A stretch of DNA of 64,000 bases, taken from Pseudomonas sp. GM78 (lineage in GTDB: Bacteria > Pseudomonadota > Gammaproteobacteria > Pseudomonadales > Pseudomonadaceae). The notes below the pieces were generated by a model. That model ran no database searches and was not told where the DNA came from. It saw only the letters and a program-made list of their open reading frames with translations. Both the position numbers and the translations under genes were made by a program. Numbering within the stretch: position 1 is the first letter of the stretch; each line of letters opens with the position of its first letter. The DNA lies in contig NZ_AKJF01000094.1 in the NCBI RefSeq assembly GCF_000282475.1, positions 53,777 to 117,776 on the forward strand, given 5' to 3'. This document shows positions 52,534 through 59,992 of this stretch, one piece after another.

Positions 52534-54102
52534 TCAGGCGATGTTGCGACCGTGGTTCGCCCAATAGGGTTGGCGCAGTTCGTTCTTGAGGATTTTGCCG
52601 ACGGTGGACAACGGCATGGCTTGGCGGAATTCGACGCTGCGCGGGCATTTGTACCCGGCGATGCGCGCGCGGCAATGGGCAACGATTTCCTCCTCGGTGA
52701 CCACGGCTTGCGGCTTGAGCACGATCACCGCATGCACCGTCTCGCCCCACTTTTCGCAGGGAATGCCGATGACCGCGCTCTGCGCCACGGCCGGATGGCT
52801 GGCAAGGGCGTTTTCCACCTCGGCAGAGTAAATGTTCTCACCGCCGCTGACGATCATGTCCTTGAGACGATCGACGATGTACACGAAACCTTCCTCATCC
52901 ATGTAGGCACCGTCACCGGTGTGCATCCATCCATCCTTGAGCACTTGCGCCGTGGCATCGGGATTGTTCCAGTAGCCGAGCATCACGTTCGGGCCGCGCA
53001 CCACGATCTCGCCGACGGTACCGCGAGGCACTTCCCGGTCCTCGTCGTCGACGATTCGCAACTCGACGCAACTGATCGCCCGGCCGGCCGAATACATCTT
53101 GCCGCTGGCCTGGTGTTCGGCGCTGTGATATTGCGCATCGAGCATCGTGCCGCCGGTGGTCAGCTCGGTCATGCCATAACCCTGGAAAAACCGGGCGGTG
53201 GTAAACGCCTCGCAGGCTCGGTTGAGCAACACGGGGGAAATCGGCGAAGCGCCATAGATGATGTTCTTGATCGCGCTCAGATCCAGCGCGTTCAAGGCCG
53301 GCTTGGCGTCGCGCGCATCCAGCATCATCTGGATCATGGTCGGCGCGAGCATGGCATCGGTCACACCTTCCTGGCTGATCAGTTCGAGTGCGGCTTCACC
53401 GCTGAAGGCCGGTAGCACCACATGGGTGCCGCCGCAGATGAGCATGGCGGACATGCCGCCAAAATCAGCCAGATGGAACATGGGCATCGCATGCAGAAAT
53501 TTCGACTCGCTGCCGTAAAAACCTTTGCTCAGACTGGCCAGCGCGGCGAATGCCAGATTGTCCTGGCTGATCATGACGCCCTTGGGGAAACCGGTGGTGC
53601 CGCCCGTGTAGAAAATGCCCAGCAGCGCATCGCCGCTGCGACGCACATCTTCGACGGCCTCGGCCTCAGCCAGCAAGGCTTCGTAGGACAGCATGCCCTC
53701 GGGTGTTTCCTGATCGCCGGCATAGATCACGTGGCGAATGGTCTTGGCCTGCCGGGCGATCATGGCGCCCATGTTGCTGAAGGCATCGTCGACGATCAGG
53801 ATGGTCGAATTCGAGTCGTCCAGGGAGTAGACGATTTCCACCACGCTCCAGCGGGTGTTGACCGGGTTCAGCACGCCGTCGGCCCAAGGTACGCCGAGGC
53901 TGTACTCGATGTAGCGCTGGGAGTTGCGCGACAGCATGGCGACGCAATCACCGCTCGCCAGACCGAGTTTCTTCAACGCACCGGCCAGGCGGGCGACCCG
54001 CTCGCCCAGCGCGGCAAATGACAGGCTGCGGCCCTGGTAGCGGATGGCGGTTGCATCCGGGCGCTGCTGCATGTGTCGGTGCAATCCTTGGGTGATGTAC
54101 AT
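52534..54102 (-). CDS. AMP-dependent acyl-CoA synthetase
   Basis: 522 residues. ANL-family marks: FYTGGTTGFPKGVM (P-loop), the YGMTELTTGGT motif, TGDGAYMDEEGFVYIVDRLK with the ribose-binding Asp, and DMIVSGGENIYSAEVE. The catalytic Lys sits in the C-terminal LSTVGKILKNELRQPYW. It activates a carboxylic acid to its CoA ester. GGAGG lies five bases before the ATG. It belongs to a seven-gene minus-strand set that would then oxidise the acyl-CoA. Chain type is not evident. Confidence 0.92.
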   Translation of the reverse strand: MYITQGLHRHMQQRPDATAIRYQGRSLSFAALGERVARLAGALKKLGLASGDCVAMLSRNSQRYIEYSLGVPWADGVLNPVNTRWSVVEIVYSLDDSNSTILIVDDAFSNMGAMIARQAKTIRHVIYAGDQETPEGMLSYEALLAEAEAVEDVRRSGDALLGIFYTGGTTGFPKGVMISQDNLAFAALASLSKGFYGSESKFLHAMPMFHLADFGGMSAMLICGGTHVVLPAFSGEAALELISQEGVTDAMLAPTMIQMMLDARDAKPALNALDLSAIKNIIYGASPISPVLLNRACEAFTTARFFQGYGMTELTTGGTMLDAQYHSAEHQASGKMYSAGRAISCVELRIVDDEDREVPRGTVGEIVVRGPNVMLGYWNNPDATAQVLKDGWMHTGDGAYMDEEGFVYIVDRLKDMIVSGGENIYSAEVENALASHPAVAQSAVIGIPCEKWGETVHAVIVLKPQAVVTEEEIVAHCRARIAGYKCPRSVEFRQAMPLSTVGKILKNELRQPYWANHGRNIA

Positions 54103-54148
54103 CTGAGCCTCCAGAATCTTGTTGTTATAAGTAAAGCAGTTGCGTCTC

Positions 54149-54240
54149 CTGTGGGAGCGAGCCTGCTCGCGAAGGCGGTGGATCAGGCTGCATAAGTGTC
54201 GACTGACATGGCCCCATCGCGAGCAGGCTCGCTCCCACAG
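54149..54240. repeat. REP doublet inside the acyl-CoA gene set
   Basis: The arms CTGTGGGAGCGAGCCTGCTC-GCGA (54149-54172) and its perfect inverse (54217-54240) are separated by 44 bp. This is a standard Pseudomonas REP pair between the acyl-CoA dehydrogenase and ligase genes. It probably separates expression of the two. Confidence 0.88.
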
Positions 54241-54264
54241 TTACAGTTAAAGCACCCCGCAGCG

Positions 54265-55416
54265 TTAGAGCGAACGCCCCACCAGCTCACGCTGGATTTC
54301 GTTGGCACCGCCGTAGATACGCGCCACGCGGGCGTCGGCGAACATCCTGGCGATCGGGTATTCGTTCATGTAGCCGAAGCCGCCGAAGAACTGCAGGCAG
54401 CGGTCCATGACTTCGCCCTGGCGGTCGGTCAGCCAGAACTTGCCCATCGACGCCGTGGTGGTATCGAGGCTGCCATCAACCCAGCGCTGGATGATCAGGT
54501 CGCCGAAGGTCCGCGCGGCGGTGACCGTGGCCTTGACGTCCGCAAGGGTGAAACGGGTGTTCTGGAAGTCCAGGATCGCCTTGCCGAACGCCTTGCGCTC
54601 CTTGGTGTACTCAACCGTCAGCGCGAGGGCGCGTTCCATGGCGGCAACGGCCTGGATGGAGATTTCCGCACGCTCGTAAGGCAATTGCTGCATCAACTGA
54701 TAGAAACCCTGCCCCTCGACGCCACCCAGCAGGCAATCGGCTGGCACTTCGCATTCGTCGAAGAACATCTCCGAGGTGTCTTGCCCCGGCAGGCCGATCT
54801 TGTCCAGGCACTGGCCACGGACGAAGCCCGGGGTATTGGTGTCGACGATAAACAGCGATATGCCCTTGGAACCCTTGGCTTCCAGGTCGGTCTTGGCGAT
54901 GACCACCACCATGTCACTGTTCTGGCCGTTGCTGATGAAGGTCTTCGAGCCGCTGATGACGTACTTGTCGCCCTTCTTCACCGCGCGGGTGCGCACCCCT
55001 TGCAGGTCCGAACCGGTACCCGGCTCAGTCATGGCGATGGAGGTGATGCACTCGCCGGAGGCGATTTTCGGCAGCCACTGCTGCTTCTGCGCTTCGGTGC
55101 CGCTGGCCAGGATGTAGTGACCGACAATGTGGTTGATGCTCAGGGCGATGCTCATCACACCGGCATAGGTCAGCTCTTCCATGGCCACGGCATAGTGCGC
55201 CGGGGTGCCATCGGCGCCACCGTACTCCGAAGGCATGTCCGGCAGGATCATGCCCATCTCGCCACAAGCCAGCCAGGCAGTACGATCGGAGCGGTGTTGC
55301 TCACGCCACTTGTCTTCGTGGGGGAGCAGCTGTTCGCGCACAAAACGGCGAATGCTGTCACGGAAGGCGCCAAGATCCTCATCCATCCATGGGGATGTGT
55401 AGTTTTCCAATTGCAT
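54265..55416 (-). CDS. Acyl-CoA dehydrogenase
   Basis: 383 residues from the ATG at 55416 with GAGGAG upstream; a longer frame is a shadow of the SDR gene. FAD-binding marks: AMTEPGTGSDLQGVRT, KTFISNGQNSDMVVV, and FGGFGYMNEYPIARMFADAR, ending RIYGGANEIQRELVGRSL. The usual catalytic Glu of the YEGT motif is Gly here. The Glu in LPYERAEISIQ aligns with the base of long-chain and isovaleryl-type enzymes, so that class is inferred. It would introduce the alpha-beta double bond in this pathway. Confidence 0.92.
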   Translation of the reverse strand: MQLENYTSPWMDEDLGAFRDSIRRFVREQLLPHEDKWREQHRSDRTAWLACGEMGMILPDMPSEYGGADGTPAHYAVAMEELTYAGVMSIALSINHIVGHYILASGTEAQKQQWLPKIASGECITSIAMTEPGTGSDLQGVRTRAVKKGDKYVISGSKTFISNGQNSDMVVVIAKTDLEAKGSKGISLFIVDTNTPGFVRGQCLDKIGLPGQDTSEMFFDECEVPADCLLGGVEGQGFYQLMQQLPYERAEISIQAVAAMERALALTVEYTKERKAFGKAILDFQNTRFTLADVKATVTAARTFGDLIIQRWVDGSLDTTTASMGKFWLTDRQGEVMDRCLQFFGGFGYMNEYPIARMFADARVARIYGGANEIQRELVGRSL

Positions 55417-55435
55417 GACAAATCTCCTCGATGGA

Positions 55436-56266
55436 TCAGACAGTGCCGAGGCCGCCGCCGCAGACCAGGACCTGGCCGGACACGTAGTCCGACTCCGGGA
55501 TGCAGAACAGATACACGGCGCCGGCCGCTTCATCCGGGGTGCCCGGACGCCCCAGCGGGCACATCAGCTTGCCCGCTTCGATCGCCGCGGCCTGGATGCC
55601 GACCTTGATCTCGCGACCTTCGATGTTCACGGTCTTGCTCGCGTCGCCGGCCAGGGCCTGGGTCATGCGGGTCTCGATGTGACCGTAGGCCACGGCATTG
55701 ACGTTGACCTTGTGGCGCCCCCACTCCTTGGACATGGTCTTGGTCATGCCCAGGATCCCGGCCTTGGCCGTCGAGTAGTTGGCCTGGCCTGCGTTGCCGG
55801 CAGCGGCGATCGAGGAAATGTTCACCACCTTGCGCTGCACCACGCGGCCTTCGGCGGCCTCGGCCTTGGCGGCGGCGCTGATCACCGGGTAGGCCGCGCG
55901 CAGGATGCGGAACGGCGCAGTCAGGTGGCAATCGATGATCGCGTACCACTGCTCGTCCGACATTTTCTGGATGACGTTGTCCCAGGTGTAGCCGGCGTTG
56001 TTGACGATGATGTCGATGCCACCGTAGTTGTCGACGGCGGTCTTGATGAAGCGATCGGCGAAATCGACGGCGGTCACGCTACCGATACAAGCTACCGCCT
56101 CACCGCCCGCTTCACGAATCTGCGCCACCACTTCCTCGGCCGGGCCGGCGTCGAGGTCGTTGACCACGACGCGGGCGCCATCGGCGGCGAGTTTCAGGGC
56201 GACGCTGCGTCCGATGCCACGGCCGGAGCCGGTGACCAGGGCTACTTTGCCTTCAAGCTTTTTCAT
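55436..56266 (-). CDS. SDR-family 3-hydroxyacyl-CoA dehydrogenase/reductase (FabG-like)
   Basis: 276 residues. Cofactor loop TGSGRGIGRSVALKLAADGA, Asp in VVNDLDAGP (NAD preference likely), NNAGYTWDNVIQKM, catalytic Ser in VNISSIAAAGNAG and YSTAKAGILGMTK. The placement between an acyl-CoA dehydrogenase and two MaoC-type hydratases suggests it oxidises the 3-hydroxyacyl-CoA to the ketoacyl-CoA before the thiolase acts. Confidence 0.9.
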   Translation of the reverse strand: MKKLEGKVALVTGSGRGIGRSVALKLAADGARVVVNDLDAGPAEEVVAQIREAGGEAVACIGSVTAVDFADRFIKTAVDNYGGIDIIVNNAGYTWDNVIQKMSDEQWYAIIDCHLTAPFRILRAAYPVISAAAKAEAAEGRVVQRKVVNISSIAAAGNAGQANYSTAKAGILGMTKTMSKEWGRHKVNVNAVAYGHIETRMTQALAGDASKTVNIEGREIKVGIQAAAIEAGKLMCPLGRPGTPDEAAGAVYLFCIPESDYVSGQVLVCGGGLGTV

Positions 56267-56328
56267 TGTTCGATACCTGCATTTCTTGTTTTGTGTTTGT
56301 GAGTAGAAAGCCTTGGTTCAAGCGGTTT

Positions 56329-56763
56329 TCAGTTCAAGGCCACCACGGCTTCGCCCACCAGCTTGTCTTCGCCGTACTGGTTGCTGCACTTGATTTCCAG
56401 ACGCACGAAGCGCTCGCCGCCGGCTTCGAATTTCTGCGCCACCCGCCCTGTCAGGTGCGGGATGTGACCGATCTGGGTGATGCCGGTGAAGCGCACCGCC
56501 AGCTTGCGGATCTGCGGTTGCGGCACCCAATGGGTCAGCAGCCGACCGAGGTAGGCGGCCGAGAGCATGCCGTGGGCGAACACATCGGGTACGCGCGCCT
56601 TGCGGGCGAAATCGATGTCGATGTGGATTTCGTTGTGATCGCCCGACGCACCGGCGTAGAGCGCCAGCATCGTGCGGTTGATCGGGCGCAGCTTCATCAG
56701 CGGCACTACGTCGCCTTCCTGGACATCGCTGAATTGCGGCGCGACTTTTGCGAGTTGGGACAT
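56329..56763 (-). CDS. MaoC-type enoyl-CoA hydratase
   Basis: 144 residues, a single hot-dog domain with the hydratase 2 motif YAGASGDHNEIHIDIDFARK (Asp and His catalytic) and DVFAHGMLSAAYLGRLLTHW. GAGGAATAACCC precedes the ATG. It is encoded ten bases after the N-terminal-type MaoC partner and probably pairs with it as a heteromeric hydratase, as in steroid and actinobacterial systems. Confidence 0.9.
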   Translation of the reverse strand: MSQLAKVAPQFSDVQEGDVVPLMKLRPINRTMLALYAGASGDHNEIHIDIDFARKARVPDVFAHGMLSAAYLGRLLTHWVPQPQIRKLAVRFTGITQIGHIPHLTGRVAQKFEAGGERFVRLEIKCSNQYGEDKLVGEAVVALN

Positions 56764-56773
56764 GGGTTATTCC

Positions 56774-57214
56774 TCAGCGCTGCACGAGTGAAGAACGAAG
56801 ATCGGCGATGTGTTCGCCGTCCTGGTTGGTCACGCGGGTTTCCTGCACCACGAATTGCAGCGCCCCGCCCTTCTTCTCGTACACGTCGGCAATGCGTGTT
56901 TCGAACGTCAGCACGTCACCGGCAAAGGCCATGCGGTGATAGTTGAATTCCTGCTCGGCGTGGAGGATGCGGCCCAGGTCAAAGCCCATGATGTCTTCGA
57001 CGATGGCCTGGGGGTTGCGCCCTTCGCTTTCCAGGCACAGCAGGAACGTCGGCGGCACCGGCAGCGCTTTATAGCCGGCGGCTTTTGCGGCTGCATCTTC
57101 GGTGTAGACCGGGTCGGTTTCGCCAATGGCCTTGGCGAAAAACCGCAGGCGACCTTTTTCCACTTCACTGGTGGTGACGCCAAGGGAACGGCCGATCAGA
57201 CTCTTGTCTGCCAT
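56774..57214 (-). CDS. MaoC-like hot-dog protein lacking the hydratase motif (partner subunit)
   Basis: 146 residues. It matches the FAS1/MaoC_dehydrat_N type: YTEDAAAKAAGYKALPVPPT, ILHAEQEFNYHRMAFAGDVL, and VYEKKGGALQFVVQETRVTN. The catalytic GDxNPxH motif is absent, so it is most likely the structural, acyl-binding half of a heterodimer with the next gene. GAGGAATCAATTGAA precedes the ATG. Confidence 0.88.
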   Translation of the reverse strand: MADKSLIGRSLGVTTSEVEKGRLRFFAKAIGETDPVYTEDAAAKAAGYKALPVPPTFLLCLESEGRNPQAIVEDIMGFDLGRILHAEQEFNYHRMAFAGDVLTFETRIADVYEKKGGALQFVVQETRVTNQDGEHIADLRSSLVQR

Positions 57215-57280
57215 TTCAATTGATTCCTCTGCGTAATCAGGTCATCGCGCCCCCATCGAGGTGCGCGAGCCAAGGTTGGG

Positions 57281-58468
57281 TCAGCCGCGGCCGAAGAGCG
57301 TTACAACACCTGCGCCACCCAGGCCGAGGTTGTGCTGCAGCGCATGCTGCAAACCTTCGACCTGGCGTGCGCCGGCCGTCCCGCGCAATTGATGGGTCAG
57401 TTCAAAGCACTGCGCCAGGCCCGTGGCGCCCAGCGGGTGGCCTTTGGAAAGCAGGCCGCCTGACGGGTTGATCACCACCTGGCCGCCGTAGGTGTTGTCG
57501 CCGTCCATGACGAACTGTTCGCCACCGCCCACCGGGCAGAAGCCCAGGCCTTCGTAGGTCAACAGTTCGTTGTGGGCGAAGCAGTCGTGCAGCTCGCAGA
57601 CACGGATATCTTCCGGGCCGACACCGGCTTTTTCGTAGACTTCGTTGGCGGCCTGGCGGGTCATGCCCACGCCGACCACGCTGATCATCGACGGTGGCTC
57701 GAAGGCGTCCGGTTTGTCGGTGGCCAGCGCCTGGGCGAGGATGGTCACGTCGGTGCGCAGGCCGTGCTTCCTGGCAAAGCGTTCGGAAACGATGATCGCC
57801 GCCGCGCCACCGCAGGTGGGTGGGCACGCCATCAGGCGGGTCATCACCCCTTCCCAGACCACCTGGTCGGCCATCACTTCTTCAGTGGTGACCACCTTGC
57901 GAAACACCGCCAACGGGTTATTGGCGGCATGACGGCTGGCCTTGGCGCGGATCGCGGCGAAGGTTTGCATCTTCGTGCCGTACTTTTCCATGTGCTCCTT
58001 GCCCGCACCGCCGAAGAACATCAGCGCGCCGGGCATGCCGACGCCTTCCGGGAAAGCCGCGGCGGAGGCATCGAAGCCCTTGCCCATGGTCAGGGGACGG
58101 TCGGTCCAGAAGTTTTTCAGGGCGCCTGGCTGCATTTGTTCGAAGCCGAAGGCCAGCGCGCAATCGACAGCACCGCTCTCCACGGCCTGACGCGCCAGGT
58201 ACAACGCGGTCGAACCACTGGCGCAGTTGTTGTTGACGTTGATCACCGGAATTCCCGTCATGCCGACTTCGTACAGGGCCGACTGACCGCAGGTGGAATC
58301 GCCATAGACATAACCTGCATAAGCCTGCTGCACCAGCTCATAACCGATCCCGGCATCCTGCAGGGCCTGGCGTACCGCCTGCGCACCCATCTCGATGTAG
58401 GAGCCACTGGCGCCTGGCTTGGCAAACTGGATCATGCCGACGCCGGCGATGTAGGTTTTCTGTGACAT
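57281..58468 (-). CDS. Thiolase (SCP2/steroid-type acetyl-CoA acyltransferase)
   Basis: 395 residues from the ATG at 58468 with GGGGAGAACGTG upstream. The nucleophilic Cys lies in NNNCASGSTALYLARQ; the second active-site parts are ELHDCFAHNELLTYEGLGF and GGLLSKGHPLGATGLAQCFE. This arrangement (NNNCASGS, HDCFA) belongs to the SCP-x-like thiolases, which cleave branched or cyclic 3-ketoacyl-CoA rather than simple straight chains. It fits with the CoA-transferase/racemase-type gene next to it. Confidence 0.9.
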   Translation of the reverse strand: MSQKTYIAGVGMIQFAKPGASGSYIEMGAQAVRQALQDAGIGYELVQQAYAGYVYGDSTCGQSALYEVGMTGIPVINVNNNCASGSTALYLARQAVESGAVDCALAFGFEQMQPGALKNFWTDRPLTMGKGFDASAAAFPEGVGMPGALMFFGGAGKEHMEKYGTKMQTFAAIRAKASRHAANNPLAVFRKVVTTEEVMADQVVWEGVMTRLMACPPTCGGAAAIIVSERFARKHGLRTDVTILAQALATDKPDAFEPPSMISVVGVGMTRQAANEVYEKAGVGPEDIRVCELHDCFAHNELLTYEGLGFCPVGGGEQFVMDGDNTYGGQVVINPSGGLLSKGHPLGATGLAQCFELTHQLRGTAGARQVEGLQHALQHNLGLGGAGVVTLFGRG

Positions 58469-58617
58469 CACGTTCTCCCCGAATTGATTGACGGAGCCTG
58501 TGGTCGTCTCGCGACCCTGCGGCTCCATGGCGTCATGGTTGCGTACCCACCCCCGGGCTGTATCCCGCTCGCATGGAGTGGAAAGGGGTGGGTTTCGGGG
58601 TTCCTGCGCTGTCGTTA

Positions 58618-59745
58618 TCAGGCAATCGCTCCGGCCGCGCGCAGCGCGCCGATACGGGCATCGTCCAACCCCAATTCGCGAAGAATGTCGAGGGTGTGTT
58701 CGCCGTTTTTCACCACGCTTCCCGCGGTTGCCGGTGTACGGCTCAGCCGTGGAGCCGGTGCGGGATGCGTCACGCCGTCGGTCTGTATGAAGGTCTTTCG
58801 GGCCTGATGGTGCGGATGCTCTAGAGCCTCATTGAAATCCAGCACCGGGGCGAAACAGACGTCGGTGCCGTCCAGCAGTTCGCACCATTGATCGCGGGTG
58901 CGGGTGAGGAACATCGCCTCCAGTTTGCTGCGCAGCGCCGGCCATTGCCGGCGGTCCCACTGGCTCTGGAACGCCGGGTCTTCGATCTGGCACAGCTGCA
59001 TCAGCAGGCGGTAGAACTGCGGTTCGATGGAACCAATCGAGACAAAGCCACCCCCGGCGCAGGCGTAGCAGCCATAAAAAGGCGCGCCGCCGTCGAAGAT
59101 GTTTTCCCCTCGCCCGCGCCACTCCCCGCTTTGCTTGAACTCGTAATACATCGTGCTGAGCAGCGCGGCGCCGTCGCTGATTGCCGCGTCCACCACCTGC
59201 CCCTTGCCGGACTTTTGCGCCTCCAGCAGCGCGCTGACGATGCCGAAGGCGAGGAACATCGCGCCACCGCCCATGTCGCCCGCCAGATGCAGCGGCGGTG
59301 TCGGCTCGCGATCGGCATGGCCCATGGCATGCAGCGCGCCGGTGATGGCGAGGTAGTTGAGATCGTGGCCGGCAACGCTGGCGAGGGGGCCGGTCTGGCC
59401 CCAACCGGTCATGCGCCCATACACCAGGCGCGGGTTGCGTTGCAGGCACGGTTCCGGCCCCAGGCCCAGACGCTCCATGACACCCGGCCGAAAGCCTTCG
59501 ATCAGCACGTCCGCGCCTTCGATCAGCTGCAACAGGACGTCGATCGAACCCGGCTTGCGCGGATCAATCGCCAGGCTGCGCCGGCCCCGGCTGATCACAC
59601 TGCCGTCGCCGTTGAGGAAGCCTGACACCAACCGGTCGACACGGATCACTTCGGCCCCCATGTCGGCCAGCAACATGGTGGCGAAAGGCGCGGGCCCGAT
59701 CGCGTTCATTTCGACTACTTTCACACCTGCCAGTGGTCCTGCCAT
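58618..59745 (-). CDS. CaiB/BaiF-family CoA transferase (Amacr-like)
   Basis: 375 residues. Class III marks: LAGVKVVEMNAIGPAPFATM, LLADMGAEVIRVDRL, and ADVLIEGFRPGVMERLGLGP. The sequence GHDLNYLAITGALHAMGHAD contains the catalytic Asp region shared with alpha-methylacyl-CoA racemase. Racemases of this group convert (R)- to (S)-2-methylacyl-CoA so that acyl-CoA dehydrogenases can act. It is the most upstream gene of the acyl-CoA set, divergent from a LAL regulator. Confidence 0.88.
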   Translation of the reverse strand: MAGPLAGVKVVEMNAIGPAPFATMLLADMGAEVIRVDRLVSGFLNGDGSVISRGRRSLAIDPRKPGSIDVLLQLIEGADVLIEGFRPGVMERLGLGPEPCLQRNPRLVYGRMTGWGQTGPLASVAGHDLNYLAITGALHAMGHADREPTPPLHLAGDMGGGAMFLAFGIVSALLEAQKSGKGQVVDAAISDGAALLSTMYYEFKQSGEWRGRGENIFDGGAPFYGCYACAGGGFVSIGSIEPQFYRLLMQLCQIEDPAFQSQWDRRQWPALRSKLEAMFLTRTRDQWCELLDGTDVCFAPVLDFNEALEHPHHQARKTFIQTDGVTHPAPAPRLSRTPATAGSVVKNGEHTLDILRELGLDDARIGALRAAGAIA

Positions 59746-59992
59746 CGCTTATCTCTCTCATTGTTGGATGCATGGCTGCATGCGCAGTCCAGCCCGACAG
59801 GCTAGCCACCCCGACGGGTGGAACAATCGCTCGAACGAGTGAAGTTCCCCTCGCGCCCGCCGACCGAATACGCAACGCGGTCTTGCCAGTGGATACGGGC
59901 ATGGCACTATGCGACAGATAAAAACTGCGAAAAGAGCGGGCTTAAGCAGCGCTTTGTTCACGCATCATGTGATTGGCCCGCTGGAGAACCCC

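Noticed and set aside
54196-55608. 470-codon plus-strand frame opposite the acyl-CoA dehydrogenase
   Set aside because: It is a shadow frame; the minus strand has the FAD-binding motifs and a ribosome site.
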